From a bacterium (GTDB taxonomy: Bacteria; Electryoneota; Electryoneia; Electryoneales; Electryoneaceae): a stretch of DNA of 64,000 nucleotides. A program made the translations under genes and the position numbers. Where the stretch lies: positions 1-64,000 of the forward strand of contig JAHLLB010000014.1 of assembly GCA_020444425.1 (NCBI GenBank), written 5' to 3'. Positions 47,071 to 56,249 of this stretch are shown piece by piece (within the stretch, counting starts at the first letter, position 1; each line of letters starts with the position of its first letter). The notes below the pieces were generated by a model. That model worked only from the letters and a program-made list of their open reading frames with translations. It made no database searches and was not told the DNA's origin.

Positions 47071-49296
47071 ATGGTTGTACGAACAGTTACGCGATCTGCA
47101 TTCGCGATGATCGTCGTTCTCTTTCTTTCTACTGCAGGCTTAGCAGCCGACATCCGCGGTACCATCCTCGATGACGAGGGCACCGCGCTCGCCGGCGCCA
47201 ACGTGGTCGTCGAAGGCACCAGCCTCGGCGCGGCAAGCAACCTCGACGGCGAATTTTTGATCAAGAATGTGCCTCAGGGCGAGCTGACACTCACCGTCAG
47301 CCTGCTCGGCTACAAAACCCGGACCCTTGTCGTGTCCGCATCCGCGACCGACGCCAACTCCGGTAAGCCCAGCATCACCATCGAGCTCGACCCAGACGCG
47401 GTTGCCCTCGAACAGGTCACGTTCGAGACCGAACGTTCGCAATCTGGACCGGTCAACGATGGCGCGGAACGTGTCGAAGTGCTGACCAGCGACGACCTCG
47501 AAGAACAATCCGCGGACGGTGGGCTGTTATCCGCTTTGTCAGGTGGATCGGGACTGGATACCAAGCCGTGCGCGCTGTGCGGATCGGCCGGTGTCGGTAT
47601 GCAGGGACTGGACCCGTCCTACACCGAGATCAACGTGGACGGGCTGCCGATTCTGTCCGGACTCGGCGCGCTGTACGGCCTCGACGGTATTAACGTGTCC
47701 GACCTCCAGCAGGTTGAGATCAGCAAGGGCGGAACCCGCTCGGATGCCGGTGCGGGAGCGATGGCTGGTGCGGTCAACCTGGTGACCAATTCACCCGACC
47801 TCAGCCTTGCTGAATTGCCCACCGGCCAACTATCAGCCATGGCGGGTGAGACCGGACGCCACCGACTCAACGGCGCGATCACCGTCCCGGTGGCCGACAT
47901 GCCGGTGCGGATCAATGCCAACTACGGTGCCGAACCGCGCAAGATCGACCGCAACAGCGATGGCCTGACCGACACTCCGAGCTACACCCGTTTCAACCTG
48001 TCCCTGTCGTCCAAGCGCGCGCTTCCCGCAGGTGCGTTGACCACACGTGTCCGTGGGTACGGCGAGGACCGTTTCGCCGGGGAAACCCATTGGACCGAGG
48101 ACGATCGCGGCAGCGCAACGGTCTACGGACGCGACATCCAGACCCGGCGCGTTGACACCGGAGTCAGCTTCGTCTCGCAAGAGCTGGACTGGGGATTCTG
48201 GAAGCTGGACGGTGCGTACGCCTTCCATCAGCAGGATTCCTGGTACGGTACGACGGAATACGACGCCGTACAGGTGATCGGCCTTGCCCGGTTCACCATC
48301 AACCGTGACTGGAGTGTGATGCATAAGTCGATGGCACGGTTGCAGTACCGGCACGAGGTATACGACGACAACCTGCGTCTGTCATCCCCGACCGACCGCA
48401 CCGACTACATCCCCGGCCTGCTGCTGCAGCATGAATGGCTGCCGAACGAACGCTGGCAGGCACGGGCGAGTGTGCTCAGCGAGCTGTACGACGAGGACGG
48501 TTATGTCGCCACCCCTCGCGCATCGCTGCGTTTCAGCCCCGATGACAGCTGGTCATTTATCGGATCAGCCGGGCTGGGCTATCGCATCGTCACCCTCTTC
48601 AGCCTTGACAAGGCTGCACACGCCGGCTTCGACAACATCGCGATCCCGGAGGATCTGGATGCCGAACGCACGGCGGGCGGCAGCCTGACCGCACAGTATC
48701 GCGGCGGAAGCGCAAGCCGCGCCTTCACCGCTGACCTGACAGGATTTTACACCCGTTTCGACAACAAGGTGGTGGTGGCGTTCGGGCACGCTGAAACGGG
48801 CGAGGTGATCTACGCGAACGCTGACGACGCGTTCAGCCGAGGAGTCGAACTGCAACTTGGCTACGCATTCGATCCGGGTTGGTCCGCGAATGTGCATGGA
48901 ACCGTGTCCGACATCCAGTATCACGACGGCACCGAGTGGCGCAAGGAAGAAATGCGCAGCTTTTACACCGCCGGCGCGTCTCTGGTCAAGGAATGGACCG
49001 GGATCGGCTTACGGGCAAATGTGGACGGCCGTGTCTTCGGCCCGCAGGAACTGCCGCATGGACGTGGACGCGATCAGTCGCCCACGTACGTCATCATGGA
49101 CCTTGGGCTGCGTAAGTCGTGGGATCAGTTTGCGCTGACGTTGAAGGCCGAGAACATCACCGACTACGTGCAGCCGGATGAGGTGTTCACAATCAACCCG
49201 GACACCGGCGAACGCCGGCTCGATTCCGCGATGATTTACGGTCCGCAGTTGGGCCGGACCGTCATGCTCACCTTCTCCGCCAACTTCGGCGGGTGA
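47071..49296 (+). CDS. TonB-dependent outer-membrane receptor with CxxC in the plug
   Basis: The 741-residue receptor has a signal peptide (1-25), a carboxypeptidase-regulatory domain (about 27-110, DIRGTILDDEGTALAGANVV), a plug domain (about 130-250: VEVLTSDDLEEQ, GLDPSYTEINVDGLPIL and VEISKGGTRSDAGAGAMAG-A), and a 22-strand barrel ending in F-S-A-N-F. The plug contains the unusual pair C167-A-L-C170 in DTKPCALCGSAGV, right before the conserved G-V-x-M-Q-G-L, so cysteine-mediated metal contact is plausible. It is followed by a YHS-domain gene and preceded by a Cys-rich exported protein, which suggests uptake of a soft metal such as copper. That is an inference. Confidence 0.9.
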   Translation: MVVRTVTRSAFAMIVVLFLSTAGLAADIRGTILDDEGTALAGANVVVEGTSLGAASNLDGEFLIKNVPQGELTLTVSLLGYKTRTLVVSASATDANSGKPSITIELDPDAVALEQVTFETERSQSGPVNDGAERVEVLTSDDLEEQSADGGLLSALSGGSGLDTKPCALCGSAGVGMQGLDPSYTEINVDGLPILSGLGALYGLDGINVSDLQQVEISKGGTRSDAGAGAMAGAVNLVTNSPDLSLAELPTGQLSAMAGETGRHRLNGAITVPVADMPVRINANYGAEPRKIDRNSDGLTDTPSYTRFNLSLSSKRALPAGALTTRVRGYGEDRFAGETHWTEDDRGSATVYGRDIQTRRVDTGVSFVSQELDWGFWKLDGAYAFHQQDSWYGTTEYDAVQVIGLARFTINRDWSVMHKSMARLQYRHEVYDDNLRLSSPTDRTDYIPGLLLQHEWLPNERWQARASVLSELYDEDGYVATPRASLRFSPDDSWSFIGSAGLGYRIVTLFSLDKAAHAGFDNIAIPEDLDAERTAGGSLTAQYRGGSASRAFTADLTGFYTRFDNKVVVAFGHAETGEVIYANADDAFSRGVELQLGYAFDPGWSANVHGTVSDIQYHDGTEWRKEEMRSFYTAGASLVKEWTGIGLRANVDGRVFGPQELPHGRGRDQSPTYVIMDLGLRKSWDQFALTLKAENITDYVQPDEVFTINPDTGERRLDSAMIYGPQLGRTVMLTFSANFGG

Positions 49297-49340
49297 GGCT
49301 GTTGAACGACGCACACATCAATTTTGAAGGAGATAGAACG

Positions 49341-49853
49341 ATGAAGACGATGATGATGGCTGCGCTTGCCATGTTGCTGCTGGTGGCCGGGTTCACCAAC
49401 GGGCACGCCAGAGATCCGCACCTGAAACAGGCAAGCCCGGAGATGAAGAAAACCGCCGTGGACGGTAACACGTGGACGGCCAACGATGGAGAAACCTTCT
49501 TCACCTGCCCGGTGTGCCAGATGCTGCACACGATGGACGAAGCGAAGGGACAGGCAGTGGTGGACGACGAAACGTTCTACCTCTGCCATTCCAGTGAACA
49601 GGCGAAGTTGACGAGCTCACCGGAGAAATACCTCGGTGAATCGTTCTTCATTCCGGCGAACCTGGAAACCTACGGATCGAGTGGTGCGACCTACCGTGAT
49701 CCGGTGAACGGCGAGACCGGGACGTTGTCGAACCAGACGAAGTCGGTCAAGATCGGCCACAAGCGCTATTTCTTCGTCAACGAGGAGAATCGTGACCAGT
49801 TCAAGGCGAACCCGGACAAGTACCTTGTCGCCCTCGACGAAGGTGACCGGTAA
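49341..49853 (+). CDS. Exported dual-YHS-domain protein
   Basis: The 170-residue protein has a signal peptide (MKTMMMAALAMLLLVAGFTNGHA). Residues 52-98 (FFTCPVCQMLHTMDEAK...FYLCHSSEQAKLTSSPEKYL) form a YHS domain with C56-P-V-C59 and C82 as likely metal ligands. Residues 118-162 (YRDPVNGETGTLSNQTK...HKRYFFVNEENRDQFKANPDKYL) form a second YHS domain that has lost all cysteines. YHS domains are common in metal-handling and copper-export proteins. It starts 44 bp after the TonB receptor stop, with AAGGAGATAG upstream, and is probably in one operon with it. Confidence 0.85.
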   Translation: MKTMMMAALAMLLLVAGFTNGHARDPHLKQASPEMKKTAVDGNTWTANDGETFFTCPVCQMLHTMDEAKGQAVVDDETFYLCHSSEQAKLTSSPEKYLGESFFIPANLETYGSSGATYRDPVNGETGTLSNQTKSVKIGHKRYFFVNEENRDQFKANPDKYLVALDEGDR

Positions 49854-49883
49854 ACCGAGGCCAGAGCTGCAAGCTAAACCAAA

Positions 49884-49910
49884 GGCCCGGGGAGTTTTCC
49901 GGGCTTCTTC
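49884..49910 (+). terminator. Probable terminator after the YHS gene
   Basis: GCCCGG (49885-49890) pairs with CCGGGC (49899-49904), with GGA/TTTT inside, and CTTCTTC follows. Confidence 0.55.
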
Positions 49911-49984
49911 AGACTGCTGGCAGAGTGGCAACGTTCAGAATTCGAGGAAGTTTCGGCTATCACGTCAACTTGGTTCGGCTGTCG

Positions 49985-50093
49985 CGTCATCCTGAACGGA
50001 ACGAAGAGAAGTGAAGAAGATCCAGATGATCAACGGGTTATAAGTACTAGTTATCAGCAAAGCTGGACCTTCTTCGCTTCGCTCAGAATGACT
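49985..50093. repeat. Inverted pair of GTCATCCTGAACG elements, copy 3
   Basis: GTCATCCTGAACGGAACGAA at the left mirrors TTCGCTTCGCTCAGAATGAC at the right, with GAAGTGAAGAAGATCCAG facing CTGGACCTTCTTCG. It shares its sequence with the 45279 element but has a different centre. The rest of 49854-50179 holds no gene. Confidence 0.9.
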
Positions 50094-50125
50094 CCCCTGG
50101 CAATCCGGGGTTTGTCAACAGTCTT

Positions 50126-50154
50126 AAAAGGCCCGGAGAATTCCGGGCCTTTTT
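50126..50154. terminator. Bidirectional terminator
   Basis: AAAAGGCCCGGA (50126-50137) pairs with TCCGGGCCTTTT (50142-50153), with A-run and T-run on both sides. It separates the convergent YHS and flippase genes. Confidence 0.85.
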
Positions 50155-50179
50155 GGGAGCTATGGGATTCAAATCGTGT

Positions 50180-51883
50180 CTAATCCATGCTGGTGTCAAC
50201 CTGTGTCGCCGGATCAACCGGATCCTCGCCAGCGGCCGCCTGACCACGCCGGCCACGGCGTTTCCGCACCATCTTGATGTGGTCGCGGTCTTCCTTCGTC
50301 ATCAGCACAAAGAATCCGACCGGCAGGTAAATCACCATCGCGATCAGGCCGGCGAAAATGAGATCCAACCATGAATCCGGCTGGAACAACCAACGCAGAC
50401 CCCACGCGAGTCCGAGAATGAACGCGTATGAAATGGCGATGCGGATGAACGGCACGAAGAACGTGTGCCACTTGTACTTCATCACGTGCGCCGCGTACAA
50501 CGGCGGGAACAGCCAGTTCTTCAGCTGGGTGGTGAACAACGCGGAAAGCGGCATCGCGACCAGCCCCATGTCCAGGCCCCAGGTCGGATGGACCATGTAA
50601 ATCGAGACAAGGATGTTGACAATCCCGGTCGCCATCGACAGAATCCCGGGCTCACGCACGTTCTTTGTCGCCGCGAAAATGATCCGCACCGGCACGTTCG
50701 GCATGGTCACAATCAATCCGACCATCATCCAGACCACCACCGGCGCCAGATCCGCATACTCCGCACCGAGCCAGACGGTCAGCAGCGGTTCAGCCATTAC
50801 GATCAAACCCGCCAGCGGTAACGCGAGCATGATGCCCTCGAAGCGGACAAAGCTGATCAGAAACTTCTTCATCTGATCGAATTCGCCGCGTCCGTACATG
50901 GCGTACACAACCGGTGTCGCGACCAGACGCATCGACCGGTTGTACATGATCAGGCTGCGGCCGAAGATCATGATCGCGCCATATTTACCCGCAGCCGCCG
51001 CGCCGAGGATGATGTTGACGACGAGGATACTTGCGTTGAACTGCAGCACCCGGCCGATCTTGTCCATCATCAGCCAGACGCTCATGTCCGTTAACTCCAT
51101 GAACCGTTTCTTGCTGAACAGCTTCGGAGTCAACTTGAGTTCGGGGTTCAACCGGCGCCAGGTCCGGATACTGAAGATCAGGTGAACGACTGCGCCGAGG
51201 ACGATACCCACGCTGACACCGTCCAGCCCCCAGCCGAACCAACCGACCAGGGCCAACGGTGCGCTGACACGGGTAATATGCCACGCGATCCGCACATAGT
51301 TCTGCAAGTCAAGCCGGTTACGGGCGAACGCGGTAATCATGATGTTGCTGGACGCCGTCACCGTGAAGAACGAAAACATGGTCGCCAGCAGCACCCGTTG
51401 CGACGCAGCTTCCGAACCCGGAGCAAACTTCAGGATGCTGGGGGAGAGCCACGCAAAGCCAACAGCCACCGGGATCAACACGGTGAACACCAGCAGCAGA
51501 CCCCAGAACGAGGAGTTGAACGTCCCGCGTGCCGCCTGCAAATCATTGCGGGTCATTTCAATGGTGAGGAAGCGCCCGACCGACGCGTTCACGCTGGACG
51601 TGACCAGCGTCAGGAACGTCATCAGCTGGAAGGAAAGCGGCACGACACCATATTCCGCAGGCCCGAGGGTGCGAATCAGGAATCGTGTCAGCACCATCCC
51701 GAGCAGCATCTGCACGGTGATGGCAAGGAAATTCGTGGTGAGGTTCTTCAACATCTGGCGGCCACCGCCACCACGTCCACGTCCACGACGGAATTTTTCG
51801 CCCGTCGCGTTCTGTGCAGCAGCGGCCTGCGGTGCGTCTGGGGCCTGATCCGGCTGCGACGGTTTCGAAGAATCCTGAGTCAT
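50180..51883 (-). CDS. Polysaccharide/lipid flippase (MVF/Wzx-like)
   Basis: The 567-residue protein has a disordered N-terminus rich in Pro, Gln, Ala and Gly, then about 13-14 membrane helices (from MLKNLTTNFLAITVQMLLGM to AGLIAMVIYLPVGFFVLM), in the layout of Wzx/MurJ-like O-antigen or lipid-linked-sugar exporters. The start at 51883 (MTQDSSKP) is preferred to an ATG 75 bp upstream. The same-strand order kdsA, Rossmann gene, flippase suggests a lipopolysaccharide unit. Its substrate is unknown. Confidence 0.82.
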   Translation of the reverse strand: MTQDSSKPSQPDQAPDAPQAAAAQNATGEKFRRGRGRGGGGRQMLKNLTTNFLAITVQMLLGMVLTRFLIRTLGPAEYGVVPLSFQLMTFLTLVTSSVNASVGRFLTIEMTRNDLQAARGTFNSSFWGLLLVFTVLIPVAVGFAWLSPSILKFAPGSEAASQRVLLATMFSFFTVTASSNIMITAFARNRLDLQNYVRIAWHITRVSAPLALVGWFGWGLDGVSVGIVLGAVVHLIFSIRTWRRLNPELKLTPKLFSKKRFMELTDMSVWLMMDKIGRVLQFNASILVVNIILGAAAAGKYGAIMIFGRSLIMYNRSMRLVATPVVYAMYGRGEFDQMKKFLISFVRFEGIMLALPLAGLIVMAEPLLTVWLGAEYADLAPVVVWMMVGLIVTMPNVPVRIIFAATKNVREPGILSMATGIVNILVSIYMVHPTWGLDMGLVAMPLSALFTTQLKNWLFPPLYAAHVMKYKWHTFFVPFIRIAISYAFILGLAWGLRWLFQPDSWLDLIFAGLIAMVIYLPVGFFVLMTKEDRDHIKMVRKRRGRRGQAAAGEDPVDPATQVDTSMD

Positions 51884-51961
51884 CCCGGTCGTAATCCTTT
51901 TACCAGAAACTGTTAAGTTAGGGAAGCCGTAAAGTAAGCACGGCGACTTGATGCGCAAAGG

Positions 51962-53044
51962 TTAAGATTTTCGTTTTCTCCGGCCTCGTCCCCCACTAAC
52001 CTGCCTCGGCCAATCGGGCGGAGGCATCCACGGCAGCTCGCCCCAACCCGCGATCAGGTTGCGTACATCATCGAGGCTGACACGCCGGACCTCTTCCGCC
52101 GCGAGTATCGCAAAGCCTGTTTCCTGGAACTCCGGCAGTTGCGCCAGACGTTGGCCAATCGCATCGGTCGGGTAGTAACTGCCTGGTGATTGGTCGGACT
52201 TCACCCGCAAATGGCTCAGTTGCAACAGCACCCGCAAGTGTAAAATCCAGTCTTCCCCACGAGCGAGCAGGTCCGGGTTGGTGTTTGGCTTCTGTTCGAT
52301 CTCGATCCCCTGGCTCGCGGCGTAGGATTGCAACACCTGCAGCAGATCCCGGGCGGTTGAATCGAGGGACGATACGCTCCACGGCTTATCAAACGCGCAC
52401 ACCGACACATCCCGTCCCGCAAGAATTTGCAGATACTGCCGCAACGGCATCGTGTGCGGAGATTGATGGTGACCGAACAGCTCCGGCAGGAAAGGAAACA
52501 GGCCCATCTGCTGTTTACGCATCACATCCCGGAAAAATTCACGCCGCAGCTTGCTTTCAGCGGCAAAGATCGTCCCCCATGAGGCGTAGTGCAGCCGTGC
52601 ATCATCGGACAACACCGCCGGCAGGTGCTGCATCACCATCCACCACCAGCCGCGTTCCATCGCATAGTCGATCCACTGCGCCGGAGCATCGTATGCCATT
52701 TGCTGATAGCTCTCCAGCGGCACGTCCGGCACATCCGGAGGCGGCGGGAAGGCGCAATGCAGCCACAACGGCGGCAACGGAGACTCGTACCGGTCCGCGG
52801 GCACCAGCACCTCAGCGGGTAAATCCGGCAGCCGCATATCCTGCAATCGGACCTCGACTCCGGCGTCCTCTAGCACCGCCTTCCGATTCTCGAACACCGG
52901 GTATGGCGCACAACCCGGGTGGAGCGCGTCGATCACCGTGACGGGCACATTTTCCACCCGTAACGCCAGCGCCAGAGTCGTCCCCAATCCGCCGAGACCG
53001 CCGGTAATCACCACTTTCGGAACTGGGAGCAGAGAAACACTCAT
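51962..53044 (-). CDS. Rossmann-fold protein of unknown function
   Basis: The 360-residue protein opens with a nucleotide-binding motif ([18 protein letters not shown]) like NAD-dependent epimerases, but the usual Y-x-x-x-K is not evident, and its second half ([55 protein letters not shown]) shows no motif that I recognise. It is translationally coupled to kdsA by ATGA and lies 78 bp before the flippase gene, so a role in surface sugar assembly is a reasonable guess. Confidence 0.68.
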   Translation of the reverse strand: MSVSLLPVPKVVITGGLGGLGTTLALALRVENVPVTVIDALHPGCAPYPVFENRKAVLEDAGVEVRLQDMRLPDLPAEVLVPADRYESPLPPLWLHCAFPPPPDVPDVPLESYQQMAYDAPAQWIDYAMERGWWWMVMQHLPAVLSDDARLHYASWGTIFAAESKLRREFFRDVMRKQQMGLFPFLPELFGHHQSPHTMPLRQYLQILAGRDVSVCAFDKPWSVSSLDSTARDLLQVLQSYAASQGIEIEQKPNTNPDLLARGEDWILHLRVLLQLSHLRVKSDQSPGSYYPTDAIGQRLAQLPEFQETGFAILAAEEVRRVSLDDVRNLIAGWGELPWMPPPDWPRQVSGGRGRRKRKS

Positions 53045-53886
53045 GCGTTTGCCGCGTTGGAAGAACCTGCGGCAGTCGAACCGATCTGATAGAGGTCAAG
53101 CCACTGGGGTAGATTGGACTCTAGCGTCGCCGGAGTGATCATGTTCGGCCCGTCGCTGGGGCTGCTGTCCGGATCAGGGTGCACTTCGAGGAACAGGCCG
53201 TCTATCCCGGCCGCCAGGGCCGCACGCACGAGATACGGCACCATCTCACGCTTTCCGCCGGTTTTCCCTCCGGCGCCGCCCGGCATCTGCACCGAGTGCG
53301 TGCCGTCGAAAATCACCGGCGCGGACTGCCGCATGATCGGCAACGAACGCATGTCGACCACCAGATTCCGATACCCGAAACTGGCGCCACGTTCGGTAAG
53401 GAAGATCACCTCACCACCACCGAGCCGCACCTTGTCCACCGCGTACTGCATGTCCTCCGGCGCCATGAACTGGCCCTTCTTCACGTTCACCGGCTTGCCG
53501 GATGCGCCCGCCGCCATCAGCAAATCCGTCTGACGGCAAAGAAACGCCGGAATCTGCAGCAAATCGACCGTCGCCGCGACGTCGCTGACCTGCTGCACGT
53601 CGTGGACATCGGTCGTCACCGGCAAACCGAATTCCTCGCGCACCTTCGCCAGCATCGACAGCCCTTCCGCCATCCCCGGCCCGCGCTTGGAGCCGCCGGA
53701 CGTGCGGTTCGCCTTGTCGAACGACGCCTTGAAGACGTACGGAAGTTGATGCCGCTCGGTGAGCTCACGGATCGTTTCGGCGATACGCAGCGTCAACGTT
53801 TCGTTTTCGAGCACGCATGGCCCGGCGATCAACAACAACGGATGCGGCTGATCGGGGCGAATGGTGGTAAAATCCAATGGGTTCAT
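53041..53886 (-). CDS. kdsA: 3-deoxy-8-phosphooctulonate synthase
   Basis: The 281-residue aldolase joins PEP and arabinose 5-phosphate to make Kdo 8-phosphate, the first committed step to the Kdo of LPS. It has the motifs [65 protein letters not shown] and [12 protein letters not shown]. The length is normal. The metal-ligand cysteine region GPCV is present, as in metal-dependent KdsA. It is the first gene of an operon with the Rossmann and flippase genes. Confidence 0.96.
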   Translation of the reverse strand: MNPLDFTTIRPDQPHPLLLIAGPCVLENETLTLRIAETIRELTERHQLPYVFKASFDKANRTSGGSKRGPGMAEGLSMLAKVREEFGLPVTTDVHDVQQVSDVAATVDLLQIPAFLCRQTDLLMAAGASGKPVNVKKGQFMAPEDMQYAVDKVRLGGGEVIFLTERGASFGYRNLVVDMRSLPIMRQSAPVIFDGTHSVQMPGGAGGKTGGKREMVPYLVRAALAAGIDGLFLEVHPDPDSSPSDGPNMITPATLESNLPQWLDLYQIGSTAAGSSNAANA

Positions 53887-53962
53887 GGTTTATCGAGAGT
53901 TTCTGTGTTCAACCGATCGGCTGAATATAGCGGAAACTGGCAACCATTCGCGTATGAAAACT

Positions 53963-54014
53963 CGAAAAAAAGAAGCGCGCCGGGTCCACATCGGGAAGGT
54001 GAAGAACCCGGCGC
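53963..54014 (-). terminator. Terminator of trpB2
   Basis: GCGCCGGGT (53977-53985) and ACCCGGCGC (54006-54014) form a stem with a 20-base loop. On the minus strand it is followed by CTTCTTTTTTTCG. Confidence 0.8.
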
Positions 54015-54094
54015 CTGGGGGTAGAGAAAACCAGGAGGAGATATTTGCACTTCTGCTCGCTTGTTCTCCGGCCAGGGAACCGGAGGCTTGTTTG

Positions 54095-55480
54095 TCACAT
54101 CATGATCCCCATCTGTGGGGCACTTTTCAGCCGAGGCGTCTTTTCCAGAGCAGCCTTGGACGCCTGCGGGTTAAACTCGGTATCGGTCAACGCGTTGGCG
54201 TTGTATGCATCGTACGCGGACAGGTCGAAGTGGCCGTGCCCGCTGAGGTCGAACACAATCGTCTTCGATTCGCCACTCTCCTTGCACTTCAACGCTTCGT
54301 CGATTGCAACACGGATCGCATGACTCGATTCCGGCGCGGGGAGGATGCCCTCAGTCCGCGCAAACAGCACCGCCGCCTCAAACACCGGCTTCTGATGCAC
54401 CGCCACCGCCTCCATCAGGCCGAGGTCGTAGAGGTGGCAGATCAACGGCGCCATGCCGTGATAACGCAACCCGCCGGCGTGAATCGGCTCGGGGATGAAG
54501 TCATGGCCGAGCGTGTGCATCTTCATCAACGGCGTCGACATCGCCGTATCGCCGAAATCGTATGTGTATTCACCACGGGTCAGGCTCGGCGCGGCCTCCG
54601 GTTCGACGGCAATGAAACGGGTTGATGATTTGCCGTGAATCTTGTCCGCGATGAACGGGAACGCGAACCCGCCGAAGTTCGATCCGCCGCCGACACAGGC
54701 GATCATGATGTCCGGTGCGTCACCCGCCAGCTCGAGCTGCTTCTTCGTTTCCAACCCAATCACGGTCTGGTGCAGCAACACATGATTGAGCACGGACCCG
54801 AGGGCGTAGTTCGTGTCGTCCCGTGTTGCAGCCTCCTCAACCGCTTCCGAAATCGCAATCCCGAGGCTGCCCGGCGAGTCCGGCATCTCCGCCAGCACCT
54901 TGCGGCCGGCATTGGTGCGGTCACTCGGACTCGCCAGAACAGATGCACCCCAGGTTTCCATCATACTCTTGCGGTAGGGTTTTTGCGTGAACGACGCTTT
55001 CACCATGTACACGCTGATCTCGAGGCCGAACATTGACCCCGCCAGCGCCAACGCCGAGCCCCACTGGCCCGCGCCGGTTTCGGTGGACAGCCGTTTCACA
55101 CCAGCCTGCTTGTTATAGAACGCTTGCGCGATCGCCGTGTTCGGCTTGTGCGATCCTGCGGGACTGACGCCCTCGTGCTTGAAATAAATCTTCGCCGGTG
55201 TGTCCAGCGCCCGTTCGAGACGCAACGCGCGAATCAGCGGCGTCGGACGGTAGAGGCGGTAGGCGTCACGTACCGGTTCCGGAATCTCAATCTCCCGCTC
55301 TGTACTCACCTCCTGCTGGATCAGGCTCATCGGAAATAACGGCGCGAGGTCGTCCGGTCCGATCGGCTGTTTCGTCGCCGGGTGAATCACAGGTGCCAAC
55401 GGTTCCGGCAAATCAGCCGCGATGTTGTAATAGGCGGACGGGATCTCGTTTTCCGGCAACTGGTACTTCGTCGTTTCCAT
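54095..55480 (-). CDS. trpB2: Tryptophan synthase beta-like protein (TrpB2)
   Basis: The 461-residue PLP enzyme of the TrpB2 class is longer than TrpB1 (about 400). It has [14 protein letters not shown], the Schiff-base lysine in [14 protein letters not shown], and [15 protein letters not shown], with [17 protein letters not shown] for phosphate binding. TrpB2 can make Trp from serine and indole without TrpA. No other trp genes are here. A Trp-rich leader peptide and an intrinsic terminator precede it (see 55587 and 55532), and a terminator follows, so it appears to be a single gene under Trp attenuation. GGAGAT precedes the ATG. Indole from the tryptophanase at 34.7 kb could be its substrate. 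Confidence 0.93.
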   Translation of the reverse strand: METTKYQLPENEIPSAYYNIAADLPEPLAPVIHPATKQPIGPDDLAPLFPMSLIQQEVSTEREIEIPEPVRDAYRLYRPTPLIRALRLERALDTPAKIYFKHEGVSPAGSHKPNTAIAQAFYNKQAGVKRLSTETGAGQWGSALALAGSMFGLEISVYMVKASFTQKPYRKSMMETWGASVLASPSDRTNAGRKVLAEMPDSPGSLGIAISEAVEEAATRDDTNYALGSVLNHVLLHQTVIGLETKKQLELAGDAPDIMIACVGGGSNFGGFAFPFIADKIHGKSSTRFIAVEPEAAPSLTRGEYTYDFGDTAMSTPLMKMHTLGHDFIPEPIHAGGLRYHGMAPLICHLYDLGLMEAVAVHQKPVFEAAVLFARTEGILPAPESSHAIRVAIDEALKCKESGESKTIVFDLSGHGHFDLSAYDAYNANALTDTEFNPQASKAALEKTPRLKSAPQMGIMM

Positions 55481-55525
55481 CGGTACATCTCCTTGCGTTT
55501 GTATGCTTCGTCGTTTTCAGGCAAC

Positions 55526-55557
55526 AAAAAAGCGCCGGCCCCCGGAAGGGCCGGCGC
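55526..55557 (-). terminator. Intrinsic terminator of the trpB2 leader (attenuator)
   Basis: On the minus strand GCGCCGGCCC (55557-55548) pairs with GGGCCGGCGC (55541-55532) around TTCCGG and is followed by six Ts. It lies between the leader peptide stop and trpB2, 45 bases before its start, so it would abort transcription before the gene. Its 3' arm can alternatively pair with CCGGCCCC inside the leader frame. Confidence 0.85.
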
Positions 55558-55586
55558 GTTGGTCGCGCATGGTTGGCTGATTCACA

Positions 55587-55718
55587 TCAGCACGGGGCCG
55601 GATCCGGGAGTTCGGACGCTGTGAACCAATACCACCAGGTCTGGACAGAGCTCGCCTTGGCAACGTTGCGGCTGCAACGAGCGACGGCGGTCTGCTGATT
55701 GGTGATCGTGCGGTTCAT
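55587..55718 (-). CDS. trpL: Trp leader peptide (attenuator peptide) of trpB2
   Basis: A 43-codon frame, too short for ordinary gene calling, runs MNRTITNQ... to ...QTWWYWFTASELPDPAPC and then stops. Codons 28, 29 and 31 are Trp (55626-55637), and Tyr and Phe sit between and after them. An in-frame ATG four codons upstream (55730) could also start it. A strong intrinsic terminator follows 30 bases after the stop. The segment CCGGCCCC near the leader's end (55594-55601) is complementary to GGGGCCGG in the terminator. This is the classic attenuation arrangement: a ribosome stalled on scarce Trp leaves CCGGCCCC free to block the terminator; a ribosome reaching the stop covers it and lets the terminator form. 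Confidence 0.8.
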   Translation of the reverse strand: MNRTITNQQTAVARCSRNVAKASSVQTWWYWFTASELPDPAPC

Positions 55719-55730
55719 CTGGCGAACCAT

Positions 55731-56026
55731 CCTGTTTCGGATTTCCGGCAAAACTGCTTGTACCTAATCTGCGAGCGTTCGTGACGAAAAAACAAGAGTG
55801 AGTTCGCAAAATCCACGATTTCCTCGAATCTGGAGTGCTCCCGGATGGGGGATCTCAGGAAAAAGCTTCGAGTTTGCCGGGAACCTTTCGCGGCGGGTTA
55901 GTAAGTGCTAACTTATGCCTGCGGGCGCGGATGGAGCTCTGGCGATTCGTCTCCACGGTGAGATCCAGATCTTGCACCACCAGGAGCAGCCCGTTATATT
56001 CGACGTCTGCCGTTTTACGGCAACCC
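55731..56026. other. Intergenic region upstream of the trp leader and the tRNA
   Basis: Roughly 300 bp that must hold the leftward promoter of trpL-trpB2 and the rightward promoter of the tRNA gene. No coding frame is supported. Confidence 0.5.
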
Positions 56027-56099
56027 GGCGGGATAGCTCAGTTGGCAGAGCAGGGGAATCATAATCCTCGTGTCGGGGGTTCAAGTCCCTCTCCCGCTA
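56027..56099 (+). tRNA. tRNA with anticodon CAT (probably elongator Met)
   Basis: The cloverleaf is complete: acceptor GGCGGGA/TCCCGCT (one G-T pair), D-arm GCTC-AGTTGGCA-GAGC, anticodon arm GGGGA-ATCATAA-TCCTC with CAT at 56060-56062, variable loop GTGTC, and T-arm GGGGG-TTCAAGT-CCCTC. The 3' CCA is not encoded. The initiator features (C1-A72 mismatch, three G-C pairs beside the anticodon loop) are absent, so it is elongator Met or the lysidine-modified Ile type, which share this anticodon. Confidence 0.9.
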
Positions 56100-56106
56100 C
56101 CCGACA

Positions 56107-56131
56107 GAAAGGCCTCCTCGTGAGGCCTTTT
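56107..56131 (+). terminator. Terminator after the tRNA
   Basis: AAAGGCCT (56108-56115) pairs with AGGCCTTT (56123-56130) and TCTC follows. Confidence 0.75.
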
Positions 56132-56249
56132 CTCGTTGCAACAACCTGGCCTCCCTGCGACAGGATTGCGAGATCCACGCTGCACACCCCGCCCCGCGCT
56201 TGCTACCTTCGGGAAACACACGATACGCAGGAAAATGGAGGAGACAACA

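Noticed and set aside
47071-49296. Cobalamin (BtuB) assignment of the TonB receptor because of the B12-dependent mutase in the window
   Set aside because: No cobalamin riboswitch or btu gene is near it, and the CxxC plug plus YHS neighbour point to a metal instead.
55582-55809. Longer minus-strand frame overlapping the trp leader in another phase
   Set aside because: Its translation has no motif. The shorter frame with Trp codons before the terminator explains the region better.
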